Assembly (NCBI GenBank): GCA_017979445.1
Contig: CM030707.1
Location: 20,962,586-21,026,585, forward strand
Origin: Akebia trifoliata
Taxonomy: Eukaryota > Streptophyta > Magnoliopsida > Ranunculales > Lardizabalaceae
Direction of reading: 5' to 3'
Length of the DNA stretch: 64,000 bases
In this document: positions 1 to 11,206 of the stretch, one piece after another
Layout of the letters: the number at the start of each line of letters is the position of its first letter
How positions within the stretch are numbered: the first letter of the stretch is position 1
The notes under the pieces: model-generated
The model's database searches: none
Told to the model about the DNA's origin: nothing
Seen by the model: the letters and a program-made list of their open reading frames with translations, nothing else
Made by a program: the position numbers and the translations under genes

Positions 1-1316
1 ATTTCGGAAATACATCCAAATTTTTCGATAAAATCCTAAATGCAATTTTCACAATCTATGATTACTAATAGAAATTGAGAGTTCCTTACAATCACTAGGC
101 GACGGAATTGAAGCACGTGCGCGGAAATCGAGGTGATTGGCGCGGTAATCGAGATGGACCGAACTTCGAAGCGGCTGATTTTCGAAACTGACTTGGTGGT
201 TTCGAAGATCTCGATGTGCTCGTCTCTTCTCCCTTCTACGGCGAAAGACGGTTTGACTCCGAAATCGATGAAAACCGAGGTCGAAGTTACGAAAATCTCC
301 GTATAAAAATACGGCTGATTTTTGACTATACGGGGTGAAAAAGATGAGAAAACGAAAGGAACTTGGTTGGGTTATGTAGAGAATGAGGCTGCGGACGTTT
401 CTCCCTTCTGCGTCGGAAAGCGATTTGACCCCGAAACGGACGAAATCCGAGGTCTAAGTTTCGAAATTTCCGTATCCAAATACGGCTGATTTTTGACGAT
501 ATCGGGTCAAATAGAAAGTGAAATGAAGATAGGTTGGGTGAGTTTTGTAGAGAACGAAGCTGCGGACCTTTTTCTCTTCTGCGGCGATCGTCGAAAGTGG
601 ACCGTTTACGAGAGATCTGAAGTGGAAAAATCGGAGGAAAAACAAATTTCTTTTTTTTTCGTTTTTTTTTTTCGCACTGTTTGGACGAGTGGGGAAGATG
701 AGATTAAAAAAAAAATTTAATATTATTTATATAATATTTGGGACGAATTCGGTATTTTGCCTATTGTTTTGATCGACGATAACTTGGTCATTCGGACTCC
801 AAAACTGACAAATGAATACTCTATTTCATCTAATTTTTCGTTCCGGATCTAATGGTATAGTCAATTTCTACAAATTATGTCTCCATCAAAAGTTTACATT
901 TTTGGCCTGAGGTGACCCATAAACTTGATGTCGTTTTCGTTTTTTGACGATAATTCGACTTTCTGGTCTCCAAATTTGACAAATAAATATTCCATGTTGA
1001 ATAATTTTTCGTTATGAACCCAATGGTATGATCGAATTTTAAAAATTATTTCTCTAACTAAAAATCACTATTTTTGCCTGGTCCGACCCGGTAATCGAGG
1101 ATTTTGCAACTTTTATATTCGGACTCGCATTTGAGCGTGCTTACAGGCTAAACTATGTTTTTCGATCATTTTGAATCTAATGGTGAGGTCAGATTCCATT
1201 AAAAATGATCAGAAACATCCTAAAATTTTACCCCTAAATCCCATTTTCAAGATTTTCTTAAAATTTCACTATTTATTTTTTCCTCGAGATACGAATTAAA
1301 AATTCGGGGTGTTACA
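1..1316 (-). repeat. Partial LTR, minus strand (Del/Tekay-type terminus)
   Basis: The right end reads, on the minus strand, as TGTAACACCCCG, a start typical of many plant Ty3/gypsy LTRs (Tekay/Del and relatives). The sequence runs off the left window edge, so the other end, a target duplication and any internal region cannot be seen. A tatataaat-like stretch lies near 721-735 on the minus strand. No coding region is recognisable; short reading frames here are not retrotransposon domains. It could be a solo LTR or the edge of a larger element. Confidence 0.5.
222..605. repeat. Imperfect tandem repeat, about 173 bp, 2.3 copies
   Basis: The block containing tctcccttctacggcgaaag near 230 recurs near 400 and again, more diverged, near 570. 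Each is followed by a gacggtttgaccccgaaa-like stretch and by tacggctgatttttgac. The repeats lie inside the minus-strand LTR. Confidence 0.6.
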
Positions 1317-1560
1317 GAGAGATTAAGACATTGAACCTCATCTACTTGGGTTTAAAAGTGGCATCCATTCAAAGGGTTTAAAGTGTGAATGGACACCATG
1401 AAAATAATTTTTGAAGTTTGATGTTTTAGCAAATATTAACTCAAAATCTGGTCTTCACCTAGAGGTAAATGGTAAAGAGGTTTTGTAGTGAGATAAAAAA
1501 TGTGTTAGGCACTTTGACTCACCCACCAAGTTATTAGTTCCCAAAGATAGGTCAAGTGTG
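1317..1560 (-). repeat. Degraded LTR-like fragment with conserved-loop hairpin
   Basis: Bases 1318-1430 resemble 52705-52815, sharing ctacttgggttt and the stretch around gtgtgaatgga. Bases 1490-1520 hold a decayed copy of the hairpin seen near the ends of Tat-type LTRs: arms gagataaaa and ctttgactc around a 13-nt loop, aatgtgttaggca. This suggests the 3' part of an old minus-strand Tat-type LTR. Its far end is unclear, and 1561-1938 shows nothing recognisable. Confidence 0.4.
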
Positions 1561-2101
1561 AAGTTATAACAGATTTTTTTTTTTTAAATTTAAAGTTTAT
1601 AAACAAGGTAGAATATTAACAAATCAAACGAAGTAATTCAGCTTCTGAATGTAGCAAATGGGTTCAATGGACAAGCTATATACAAAAGTACATGCTTGTT
1701 GGAATTTTTACGAACTTGAGGTTTTGATGTGAATCTAGATTTCACAATTTTGAACTTTAAGCATGAACTACAAACATATGTAATCCTAGGGATTATGTTT
1801 TCTTGTTGGTTGGGTTCTAGGGATACATCCATGGGTTGGAAGAATCCATTTAAGAGCCGTTAGCTCAATGCATGAAAATGAGTCCTCTAAGGACTGTTTT
1901 TTGTAAACTTAGAGTTTTGAAAGTAAGTCTAACGAGACTGAAAGCACCTCGACCTTTTCTACTAATAAATTAAAAAGTTTCTAGTGAATGAATTGGGGGA
2001 TTCTTTGAGAATGGTGAGTTATCACCTAGTTTAAGTTTAAGAATAAAAAATAACTCCAATATGAAATCGAGTCAGTCTACGATTAAGAGATATGGGCAAG
2101 G

Positions 2102-2143
2102 GATTGAGTTTCGGAAGGTATTAAGCTCCGAACCTGCTCAATC
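2102..2143 (-). other. Conserved-loop LTR hairpin (Z copy)
   Basis: Outer stem gattgag/ctcaatc, inner stem ttcgg/ccgaa and a 13-nt loop aaggtattaagct, with a small bulge on the 3' side. The loop is the reverse complement of agcttaatacctt, close to the tgcYtaacacctt loop of the other LTRs here. Confidence 0.55.
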
Positions 2144-2404
2144 GAGGTGATCGGTCTCTACTACAATCCAAGACTATCATATGATCAACAACTAAAGACC
2201 AATGTCAAGCTAATATCCTAGGGTCCAATCATCATCATTATTTATCAAGTTAGTCAAGTAGATCCTACGACTATGATTTCCACAAATATTATATAATTCC
2301 TTGAATTCCGCACGTAAGGAGAAAATGAATGATTTGAAAAAGCCTAAATCATCTGATGCCTCAAGGATCATGTTGTAAGTTTTTATAAAAAATAAAAAAT
2401 TCAA

Positions 2405-2720
2405 TTAACATGCCACGTGCATAAATAATTTTCAAATAGGTTAAAATTTTCACACGCATAATTAATTTCCAAATTGATAAAAAATCCTCACATAGCCAAT
2501 TAATCTCCAAATTGATAAATATCACTACATGCCTAATCAATTTCCAAATTGGTAGATATCACATGCCTAATCAACTTCAAAATTGGAAAATATCATGTGC
2601 ATAATCAATTTCCAAATTGGTAAATATCACCACATGCCCAATTAATTTTCAAACTAGTAAATACCACCACATGCAAAATCAATTTCCAAATTGGTAAATA
2701 TCACATGCATAAATAATTTC
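2405..2720. repeat. Short tandem repeat, 33-37 bp units
   Basis: About seven to eight imperfect units are built on catgcctaatcaatttcc followed by aaattggtaaatatcac. Units differ by small indels and substitutions. They lie inside LTR Z and are noncoding. Confidence 0.7.
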
Positions 2721-3403
2721 ACATTATTTCTAAATTGATCATCATATCAAGCCATAAGCATGGGTAATTATCAAAATGGTAAAATTTTAGTGGGGGCACA
2801 AATAAAGCCCCAAATTAGTCAATTATGTCATGGGCATGAATTATTATCAAGTCAATTACATATGAGTATGAATATTATCCAATCGACCATAAATATTAGC
2901 ATGGATATTATCAAATAGGTTAAATCGTCATAAACACAAATGAATACCAAAAGTAAACTCGGATTTTACTATAAACTCAGAAAAAAATCAAGTTTTTCAT
3001 GTAAAAAAGATTTAACCCAATGGCGACCCAAATGTGAATTAAGAGAGTAGCATTGTCAATTTATGGATAATAAAAAAAAGCTTTGCCATGTAGCATACAA
3101 CATGACTTGATAAAAATAAAGATCACATGATCGATTAAAAGATAAATAGAAGAAAGCTTATTCAACTCAATCGATTCTCAAAAGCTATTCATATGCGGTT
3201 AAACTAACATTAATCAAAGGTAACCAATCCCGCATAAAAGTTATGGGAGGATACCAAACCAATCAAAAAAATATATAATTCCTTAGAATAAAAAAGAGAG
3301 AAAGGAAAAAGATAAAAAACAATCCAACGAATTTTGCTTTAACAAAATATAAGAGGGGAAGAGAAGAATGAAAAGATGAGATAAGAAAGAGAACAAGAAC
3401 ACA

Positions 3404-3408
3404 AAGAA
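3404..3408. other. Target-site duplication of copia element (left)
   Basis: The sequence aagaa directly precedes the TG of the left LTR and is repeated at 25281-25285 after the CA of the right LTR. Confidence 0.9.
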
Positions 3409-3763
3409 TGTTGGGTTATGTCTTCTATTCTTGTATATGGAGATTGGCGTGGATTCAAACCGGATCTTTCGCCCCCGGGCAAAATATTCGGCCCATTTGA
3501 TTTGGTTTTGGATCCGACCCGTTTTACCTCTTTGTAACCCTAAGCATATAAAGGGTAAGAGATGAGACCCAAAAGGGTGTGAGACATAACGAGAGATAGA
3601 AAAAGATTGTAACTACGTTCTTCTTTGGTTAATATAGTGAAATTGTCGTTTTCACCCGTGGACGTAGGTCGATGCTTTGACCGAACCACGTATATCTTAT
3701 GTCGTGTGAGATTTTTGTGTTCTTATTTGATTTATACTTCGGATCATAGGATTTTTTCTAACA
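3409..3763 (+). repeat. Copia 5' LTR (355 bp)
   Basis: Runs from tgttgggttatg to ttctaaca. It has a TATA-like tataaagg at 3547-3554. Against the 438-bp right LTR it lacks about 83 bp between the ggatctttcg stretch and the ggcaaaatatt stretch. The missing bases are present once in the right LTR, so this copy probably suffered an internal deletion. Confidence 0.92.
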
Positions 3764-3766
3764 AAC

Positions 3767-3778
3767 TGGTATCAGAGC
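3767..3778 (+). promoter_or_regulatory. Copia primer-binding site (initiator Met-tRNA type)
   Basis: The sequence tggtatcagagc starts 4 bases after the LTR. It is the classic plant copia site complementary to the 3' end of initiator methionine tRNA, where minus-strand cDNA synthesis starts. Confidence 0.92.
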
Positions 3779-3779
3779 T

Positions 3780-4645
3780 ATGGCTGCGGAATATGATGTC
3801 TAGAAATTTGATGGAAGGAACAATTTTAATCTATGGCGGGTTCGGATGAAAGCTTTGTTTGTTCAGCAAGGTTTATCGAAGGCGTTGTTGGAAAGCGATA
3901 ATTTGCCTGAATCGTTGAAATCAGAACAAAAAGAGGAGATCAAGGAGAAGGCACACAGTGTGATTCTATTGTCTTTTGGGAATGAGGTCCTGCGAGAGGT
4001 CGATAATTCAGACAAGGCAGATCTACTATGTACAAAGCTGGAAACTCGGTACATGACAAAATCTCTCACAAATTTGTGATATTTAAAGAAACGGTTTTAC
4101 ACCCTACGTATGCGAGAAGGTACTTCTATCCTTGATTATCTTGATGAATATAATAGTATTCTTATAGATTTAAAAAATATTGGTGTTAAAATTGATGAAG
4201 AAGATCAGGCCATACTTTTGGTTTGTTCTCTACCATCCTTATATGAAAATTTTGTTGATACCCTAATGTATGAAAAAACTACTATTTCGATTGAGGAGAT
4301 TAAATCTGTTTTAAATTTTAAGGAATTGAAGAAGAATGTAGATGAAATTACAGAAAGCTCAGGCGAAGGTTTGTTTGTTAAGTGGAGATCAAATCATAAA
4401 GGGAGCCATAATGGAAAAGGACGGTTTAGATCAAAATCGAAAATTAGAAAGTTAAAGTGTTTCAATTGTCATCAAGAAGGACACTTTAAAAGAGATTGTA
4501 CGGAGGGTAAAGGGAAAAGAAAACAAAATTATAATGACCATGATGTTGGCAATGCAGCAGTGGCAGATGGAAATAGTGATAACGGTGATACACTCTCAGT
4601 TTCTACCAATTTCTTTGGTGAGGAGTGGATTCTTGATTCAGCGTG
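3780..4645 (+). pseudogene. Copia gag (broken)
   Basis: An ATG at 3780 opens a product starting MAAEYDV, immediately hit by TAG at 3801; the frame then continues with KFDGRNNFNLW, typical of copia Gag. A second stop lies at 4077. The stretch from 4110 carries the retrotransposon Gag region (LDYLDEYNSILIDL), and a CX2CX4HX4C zinc knuckle (CFNCHQEGHFKRDC) lies near 4458-4500. Gag forms the virus-like particle and binds element RNA. All pieces are in one frame, so point mutations rather than indels broke it. Confidence 0.85.
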
Positions 4646-5815
4646 CACTATCATATATGTCCCAATAAGGATTGGTTTACAGCCTATCGGCCTTTTGATG
4701 AGGGTGAAGTTTTTATTAGAAATAATGATGTTTGTAAAGTAGTGGGGATAGGCACAGTTTGAGTGAAGATGTTTGATGGTATTGTGAGAACATTATTAGA
4801 TGTTATGCATGTTCCAGATTTGAAGAAAAATTTGATTTCCTTAGGTATGCTAGACTCAAATGGCTATTGTTACAAGGTAGGAGATGGAATAATTCGAGTT
4901 TTTAATGGTGCTCTTGTGCTAATGAAAGGGCTGAAAAAGAATGGATTGTATGCATTGCAAGGACAAACAATTACAGGTACGGCGTCGGTATCAACAGCAG
5001 ATTTAGACACCAAAAAATTGTGGCATATGCGCCTTGGGCATATGAATGAGAAAGAGATGACAGTATTGAGCAAATAAGGTTTGCTTGATGGAAAGGAAAT
5101 TGAAAAATTGGATTTTTGTGAGCATTGTGTTTTTGGGAAGCAGTGCAGAGTAAAGTTCAGTACAGGTATTCACAGAACCAAGGATACTGTGGATTATATC
5201 CATTCTGATTTATGTGGTCCATCTCCGGTTGCATTACATGGTGGAGGTAGATACATGTTGACGTTCATAGATGATTTTTCGAGGAAAGTCTAGATATTTA
5301 TTTTGAAAAGCAAAGATGAAGTTTTTGTCAAATTCAAGGAATGGAAAACATTGATAGAAAAACAAACTAGAAAACAGATCAAGAGATTGAGGACTGATAA
5401 TGGTTTGAAATTTTTCTTTGGAGAGTTCGATGAGTTCTATAAGAATGAGGGTATTGTGTGGCATTACACAGTACAGAAGACACCACAATAGAATGGGGTT
5501 ACAGAACGAATGAACAGGACTTTATTGGAAATGACGCGATGCATGCAATCAAATTCTAGTTTGCCAAAGCAGTTTTCGACTGAAGCTGTTAACACAACTT
5601 GTTATCTGGTGAACAGGTCTCCTAACAATGCTATTGAGTTCAAAATTCCAGAGGAGGTGTGGTCGGGGTCTCTTGCTACATATTCTGGGTTGAGGATATT
5701 TGGGTGTCCAGCATATGCTCACGTAAACGATGGTAAGCTTGAACCGAGGGCAAAAAAATGCATTTTTCTTGGATATCAGGCTGGAGTGATAGGGAAAAGT
5801 TTCTTATCAGTAGGG
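4620..5815 (+). pseudogene. Copia protease and integrase, 5' part (interrupted)
   Basis: The protease motif reads WILDSACT, with Ala where DSG is usual, and the frame shifts within about 20 bases of it. The next frame carries the GAG-pre-integrase region (LWHMRLGHMNEKEM), the zinc-binding CEHC part, then the integrase core with catalytic Asp in HSDLCGP and in RTDNG (here RTDNGLKF), and VTERMNRTLLE. Stops at 5076, 5291 and 5489 replace conserved Gln or Trp codons. Near 5790 a few codons appear lost before the gypsy insertion at 5816. The remainder resumes at 22901. Confidence 0.85.
5811..5815. other. Target-site duplication of Tat element (left)
   Basis: The sequence taggg precedes the left LTR and is repeated at 22901-22905, straight after the LTR remnant that ends the insertion. 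Confidence 0.9.
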
Positions 5816-7891
5816 TGTAGACACCCAGATTTGCACGAACCTGTTAGGAAAATCCAAATTTCCTCGAATTGATTTTGACTTAGACTTAAACTTCTCAATG
5901 GACCCACATTGCCACTTGGCATCATATTCATGCATACATGCATACTATTTGCATCTCATATCATGCCCATGCCTTGTCCCTAATCTACTTTAAACCTATG
6001 TCCATCACCCATATCCTAAGCCCAAATCCAAGTCCATGTCTTAACCCAAACCCAAGTCCATATCCAAACCCAACACCAAGTCCATACCCAAATCTAACAC
6101 CAAGTCCCTCCTAAGCCCAAACCCAAGTCCATATCCTAACTCAAACCCAAGCCCAACACCAAGCCCATTCCAAGTCCATTCTCTCCCCCTTCACAAGATG
6201 ACACATGTTGATACCTCATAAGCCTCCAACACCCAATGCATCATCTAATTGGAGAGTCAACCTTTCCTTGTTAAAACTCAAGAATGCCCTTCTCAAAAAG
6301 TCTAGTCAAACAAAAAGATTATTTGATCTTTGGTAATAATCCATAAAGGTGAGAGAACTTTCCATTATGCCCTTAAAAGGTGGGAATCTTCAAGTACATA
6401 CATGGGAGGCTCCCATTGGTCCATTTCAAAAATATACTTCCATCCTTGCTTTATTTATTATTTACAAATGAACCAAGATCTACTTTTCACCTACCACTTC
6501 ACCTTTACACATGTCATTCTCCTATTCACCCTCCCAAATGTGCTTTTGTTTTTCCATTGGTCCATTTCAAAACTACACTTCCACCATTGCTTTATGAGTT
6601 ATTTACAAATAAACCAAGATCTACTTTTTACCTACCATTCCACCTTTACACATGTCACTCCCCCATTCATCCTCATAAAAGTACTTTTGTTCTCTCACCT
6701 CTATTTACCAAAAAACCAAGGATCAAATCATGCTTTTAGGATTTCTTCAAAAATGTCATCTTTACCATCATACAAATGGAAAATAAAAAAAGAAACAACC
6801 TAAATCTCATGTCCATTTTTTTTATTTTTAGGGTTCGATCACTTTATCCCCAAAAGTTCTCCAAAAACTCTATAAATACCCTCATTTTCTAAGAACAACT
6901 CATGCTCTCAAGCCCCTATCTCTCAACCTAAAACTCTACCAAAATCTCTACTCATCTCTCATCTCTCAACTTCCAACCCTCAACTCTCTCAATTCTCAAC
7001 TACATTCTTCAACTCTCAAGTTCATTACTCAAGCTCAAGTTATTTCAAGACTTCCAAAAGGGACAAGGAGGGATAGTAGTTAGTTATTTATTTTCTTTTA
7101 TTTTTGCATCTTCTTCTTCTATCCCTCTTTTTTTTTTTTAATTTTTAGAAGCCTTTAGGATGTAATGGAGAACCCTCCTTCATCCCGAGTAGATTGAACC
7201 TCAACTTTGGGCATGAAATGCTTGAGGCGGTTTGGTCGAAAGGATGGAGGTTGAAGCCCTTCTTTAACCCATCCTCATATCATGCATCATAATGTACACT
7301 ATGCACACACATCACACATGTTGGCTATGATGAAGAAATGTATAACTCTCTTGATGGGGTTAAAACACTAAGTTTCTAGCTAAACATGCATGCATTAAGG
7401 TTATGGATCTAAGGGTATTCCATCCATGGAATTTCTCTAAAATCCTAAACCAACATCTCAACTCATGCAAAACTGTGTTGACTCCATAGAATGTCTTCTT
7501 CCATAAGATATTTCTTATGTCAACACCAACATCAAATCCTCTTCTAAAGAGGTACATACACACTATGTGCACCCACCCACTTCATGCATCTCATGCATTC
7601 TAATTGTTATTTTAATCTTTTCCAAAAAAATGGCCAAATCTAAAGGTAACCACCTTAGGTGGAGAGAATGGTGTGCTTAACATCTTCCCCATTCTCTAAC
7701 CGAATCCCCTTACTTAGATTTTAGGTAGACCATACCTTTTCCATGATTGAGAGTCACTACAATGCCATAAAAAAAATGGTTTTCGAAAGAATCGATTCGG
7801 GTGCCCATTCACACCCATTTACAAAAAGAATGGTGGCAACTCCAAACAACGTAGCATCGATGTTCAAAAGTTGAACATTCTCATGTCTACA
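5816..7891 (+). repeat. Tat element LTR 1 (2076 bp)
   Basis: Starts tgtagacacc and ends catgtctaca. TATA-like tataaata lies near 6871-6878, giving a probable transcription start about 1.1 kb into the LTR. The conserved-loop hairpin is at 7663-7697 (arms agagaatgg/ccattctct). The sequence is nearly identical to LTR 2, with scattered substitutions and one-base indels. Reading frames inside are shadows. Confidence 0.93.
7663..7697 (+). other. Conserved-loop LTR hairpin (Tat LTR 1)
   Basis: Arms agagaatgg (7663-7671) and ccattctct (7689-7697) enclose tgcttaacatctt (7674-7686). LTR 2 keeps an 11-bp stem and the loop tgcttaacacctt, so this copy has lost two closing pairs and changed one loop base. 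Confidence 0.7.
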
Positions 7892-7894
7892 ACT

Positions 7895-7912
7895 TGGCGA
7901 CTCCACTGGGGA
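7895..7912 (+). promoter_or_regulatory. Tat element primer-binding site
   Basis: The sequence tggcgactccactgggga follows the LTR after three bases. This type of site is associated with Tat/Ogre elements and fits the 3' end of an arginine tRNA. A copy lies at 18919-18936. Confidence 0.8.
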
Positions 7913-8589
7913 GTTTGCGGGTTCAAACCATAACCATTTGGCCATTTTTACAAAAAAAAAAAGAACAAATTTCAATATGTGTTTCTAACATCGTTGTTGT
8001 TTGTGTTTTGTTTGATATTTTATCTTCTTATTCTTGGGGAATGGTTGTAATATGTTCTTTAATATTTTGTGGGTTGAATGCTTGTAAAAGGGGGTTGATA
8101 CTTGTTTTAAAATGCACTTGTGCACTTACGCTTGCATAGCCAATTACACAAACCTCCTCTACCTATAAAAGTTTAAACCCGGATGCTTAGTAGTTTCACG
8201 ACTCGAGATCGCTTATTTCGGGTACGGGGACGAACACATCCAACCCAATCACCAACCTAAGACATGTGTACTTCGGTATGCATTGAGGTTTGAAGAATGG
8301 GTAACCGTGAAGCCACCTATAGCCGCATGCATTCAATACGATTAGAGGTTTAGGACACAATTTTGGAAAAATGAGTTATCAACCCTCTCATTATTGTAAT
8401 TTTTCCAATCCAAGGAGATGACTTTGTATTATTTTTTTAGCCCACGAAGGCAAGTTGTATAGGTTTTAGGCTTATTTTTATTTATTTTATTTCTTTACAT
8501 GTCCCCCTAGGTAAAGGGGGAAATCTTTGCTTATGCTTTGAATCATAAAAAAAAAAAAAAAAAAAAAATTCGGCAAAAATTAAGGTTCT

Positions 8590-8651
8590 GGTCCGTTTTT
8601 AAAGAGCGGACTAGTACAAAAGTACTTCGGTCCGTTCATTAAAAACGGACC
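8590..8651. other. 62-bp palindrome in the leader, conserved in both copies
   Basis: Perfect 13-bp arms ggtccgtttttaa (8590-8602) and ttaaaaacggacc (8639-8651) enclose a second weaker arm pair around agtacaaaagtact. The copy at 19631-19692 keeps both arms. It sits between the primer-binding site and the first tandem array, where packaging or dimerisation signals of LTR elements usually lie; function is unknown. Confidence 0.7.
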
Positions 8652-8892
8652 TCAAAAATTTTTTTTGTTTTTGCTTATTTCATCAATGACATCAATCTTG
8701 ACAACTTTTCTCTTGGACTTTATTTTTATTTTGAGTTTTAAGGCTTGAAAATGATTAAATACATCGTTTTTATCGTTAAACTTAGGGCCTACCACTCGTA
8801 GTTTGTGTTTGATCCAAACGGAGCTCGCTTACACTCTACCAATCGAAATTGATTTCAACCCAACATGGCCCACTATCAACCTCACCCATGTC

Positions 8893-9690
8893 CATATTCA
8901 AATGGATCCACAACCCATATCCACTCTCAAAATGGGTCCACGACCCATATTCGTGTCCAAACAGGTCCACGACCCACACCATCTCCAAATGGGTCCACAA
9001 CCCATATCCACTTCAAATTGGGTCCACGACCCCTATCCACTTCTAGATGGGTCCACGACTCATACCATATCCAAATTGGTCTATGACCCATATCTACTTC
9101 TAATTGGGTCAACGACCCATATCCATATCTAATTGGGTCCACGACCCATATCCATATCAAATTGGGTCCACGACCCATATCATGCCAATTGGGTCCACGA
9201 CCCACATCCATATCCAACTGGGTCCACGACCCATATCCTTCTAATTGGGTCCACGACCCACATCCATATCCAATTGGGTCCACGACCCATGTCCATATCC
9301 AATTGCCACGATCCACATCATTCCAATTGGGTCCACGACCCATGTCCATATCCAAATGGGTCCATGACCCATATCCACTTCCAATTGGGTCAACGACCCA
9401 TATCCATATCCAACTGGGTCCACGACCCACATCCATATCCAACTGGGTCCACAACCCATATCCTTCTAATTGGGTCCACGACCCATGTCCATATCCAAAT
9501 GAGGCAACGACCCATATCCGTATCCAATCGGGTCCATGACCCATACCCACCTCAAAATGGGTCTACAACCCTTATCTACTTCTAACTGGGTCTATGACTC
9601 TTATCCATGACCTATACCCACTTTCAGATGGGTCCATGGCCCACGTATATTTCGAGTCAGGGCCACAACTCATACCTAACTCAAATAAGA
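8893..9690. repeat. Satellite-like array 1, about 29-bp units
   Basis: About 28 units are built on attgggtccacgaccca followed by tatccatatcca, with 27-29 bp variants. Open frames across it on both strands come from the repeat lacking stop codons, not from a gene. It occupies the position where gag is expected. The second copy is at 19930-20725. Confidence 0.85.
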
Positions 9691-9727
9691 GCTATCAGTT
9701 AATCTACCTTTTACAAAATGCATTTTT

Positions 9728-10835
9728 AGCTCCGTGCTGACAACCTTCGGCTCCGCGTCGATAAACCTCTGGCTCCGTGCCGATGAACCTCCAGCTCCGT
9801 GCTGATGAACCTTCGGCTCTGTGCTGATAAACCTCCGGCTCCGTGCCGATGAACCTCCAGCTCCGTGCCGACGAACCCTCGGCTCCGTGCCGATAAACCA
9901 CCAGCTCCATGCTGACAACCTTCGGCTCTGCGCCGATAAACCTCCAGCTCTGTGCTGATGAACCTTTGACTCCGTGCCGATAAACCTCCAGCTCCGTGCT
10001 GACAACCTCCAGCTCCTTGCTGATGAACCTTCGGCTCCGTGCTGACAAACCTCCGGCTCCGTGCTGATGAACCTTCAGCTCCGTGCCTATAAACCTCTGG
10101 CTCCGTGCTGACAAACCTCCGGCTCCGTGCTAATGAACCTTCGGCTCCGTGCCGATAAACCTCCGGCTCCGTGCTGATAAACCTCCGGCTCCGTGCCGAT
10201 GAACCTCCAGCTCCGTGCTGATAAACCTTCGACTCCGCGCCGATAAACCTCCAGTTCTGTGCTGATGAACTTTCAGCTCCGCGCCGATAAACCTCCAGCT
10301 CCGTGCTGACAACCTCCAGCTCCTTGCTGATGAACCTTCGGCTCCGTGCTGACAACCTTCAGTGCCTTGCTGATGAACCTTCGACTCCGTACTGACAACC
10401 GTCAGCTCCGTGCCGATAAACCTCCGGCTCCGTGCCAATGAACCTCCAGCTCCGTGCTGACAAACCTCCGGCTCCGTGCTGATGAACCTTCGGCTCAGTG
10501 CCGATAAACCCCCAGCTCCGTGCTGACAACCTTCGGCTCCGTGCTGATAAACCTCCGGCTCTATGCCGATGAACCTCCAGCTCCGTGCTGACAAACCTTC
10601 AATCTGTGCCGATGAACCCCTGGCTCCGTGCCGACAAACCCCAGCCCCGTGCTGACAAACTTTAGGCCCCGTGCCGACGAACCCTCAGCTCCGTGCCGAT
10701 GAACCCCTGGCTCCGTGCCGATGAACTTCCAACTCCATGCTGACAAACCTCTGGCTCGGTGCTGATGAACCTTATGCTCCGTGCTGACAACCGTCGGTCC
10801 GTGCCGATAAACCTCCGGCTCCGTGCCGATGAAGA
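9728..10835. repeat. Satellite-like array 2, 21-22-bp GC-rich units
   Basis: About 50 units of the type cggctccgtgctgataaacc occur, alternating in irregular order with gatgaac and gacaac variants. The array is far more GC-rich than its surroundings. Three 22-bp units make 66 bp, so long open frames arise on the minus strand without being genes. The second copy (20770-21985) is about 107 bp longer, i.e. about five units, so unit number has changed since the internal region was duplicated. Confidence 0.85.
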
Positions 10836-11160
10836 GAAATCACTGTTCCCCTTTCAAATCGATTAGGGATCTGTCATAATTCCACCTACCCTACAAATTC
10901 CTACGCCCGGATTTGACGACAGTCACCCGGAAGTGATGGTTATATCTGAACCATCAAGGGAGTCACTCTCCCAACTTATCCGCCCTACAGAAGAAGGGCA
11001 AGTTTTCAAGAATTGGGAGGAATACCCAATCACTTACGAGGCTGCCATGGGGTCTAGAATCCCTACGGCCTCAAAAAAAAAACGTCATTAACAAAATCTC
11101 ATCTGCCCGAGGACCATAATGAGCGCTCGTCCTCGGAGCAAGACTGTTTTGGGGGCTCAC

Positions 11161-11206
11161 CTTCATTGCTAATGAATTTGCATGATTTTTCTTTATCTTG
11201 TTTCAG
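11161..11206 (+). promoter_or_regulatory. Probable 3' splice site before RT (Ogre-type intron)
   Basis: A branch-like gctaatgaa (11168-11176) and a T-rich tract ending tttctttatcttgtttcag precede the AG at 11205-11206, directly upstream of the frame that leads into RT. Ogre elements carry an intron between protease and RT. The same site is at 22357 in the second copy. The donor side is lost or not recognisable because gag-protease is absent. Confidence 0.55.

Larger units (their letters stand above)
1939..3403 (-). repeat. LTR Z, 3' part (minus strand), split by the copia element
   Basis: On the minus strand this ends in gtcgaggtgctttca, matching the end of LTRs A and C (gatcgagggcgctttca). 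Upstream of that end it has the same layout: an actaggtg stretch, then the conserved-loop hairpin at 2102-2143. The plus-strand start tgaaagcacc gives the boundary at 1939. The rest of this LTR continues at 25286 beyond the copia insertion. It contains a short tandem array at 2405-2720. No coding sequence is seen. Confidence 0.5.

Noticed and set aside
6330..6803. 157-codon frame, repeated at 17355-17828
   Set aside because: Inside the Tat LTRs; no domain, and it is overlapped by another open frame. A shadow of CT-rich LTR sequence.
8803..10746. Long open frames on both strands (up to about 210 codons), rich in HDPYP/GSTTH or SARSRRF repeats
   Set aside because: They lie wholly in the 29-bp and 22-bp arrays; the repeat units lack stop codons in several frames. 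The second-copy frames at 19851-21979 are the same case.
8893..10835. CRISPR-like array
   Set aside because: Units are contiguous tandem repeats without unique spacers, in a plant retrotransposon.
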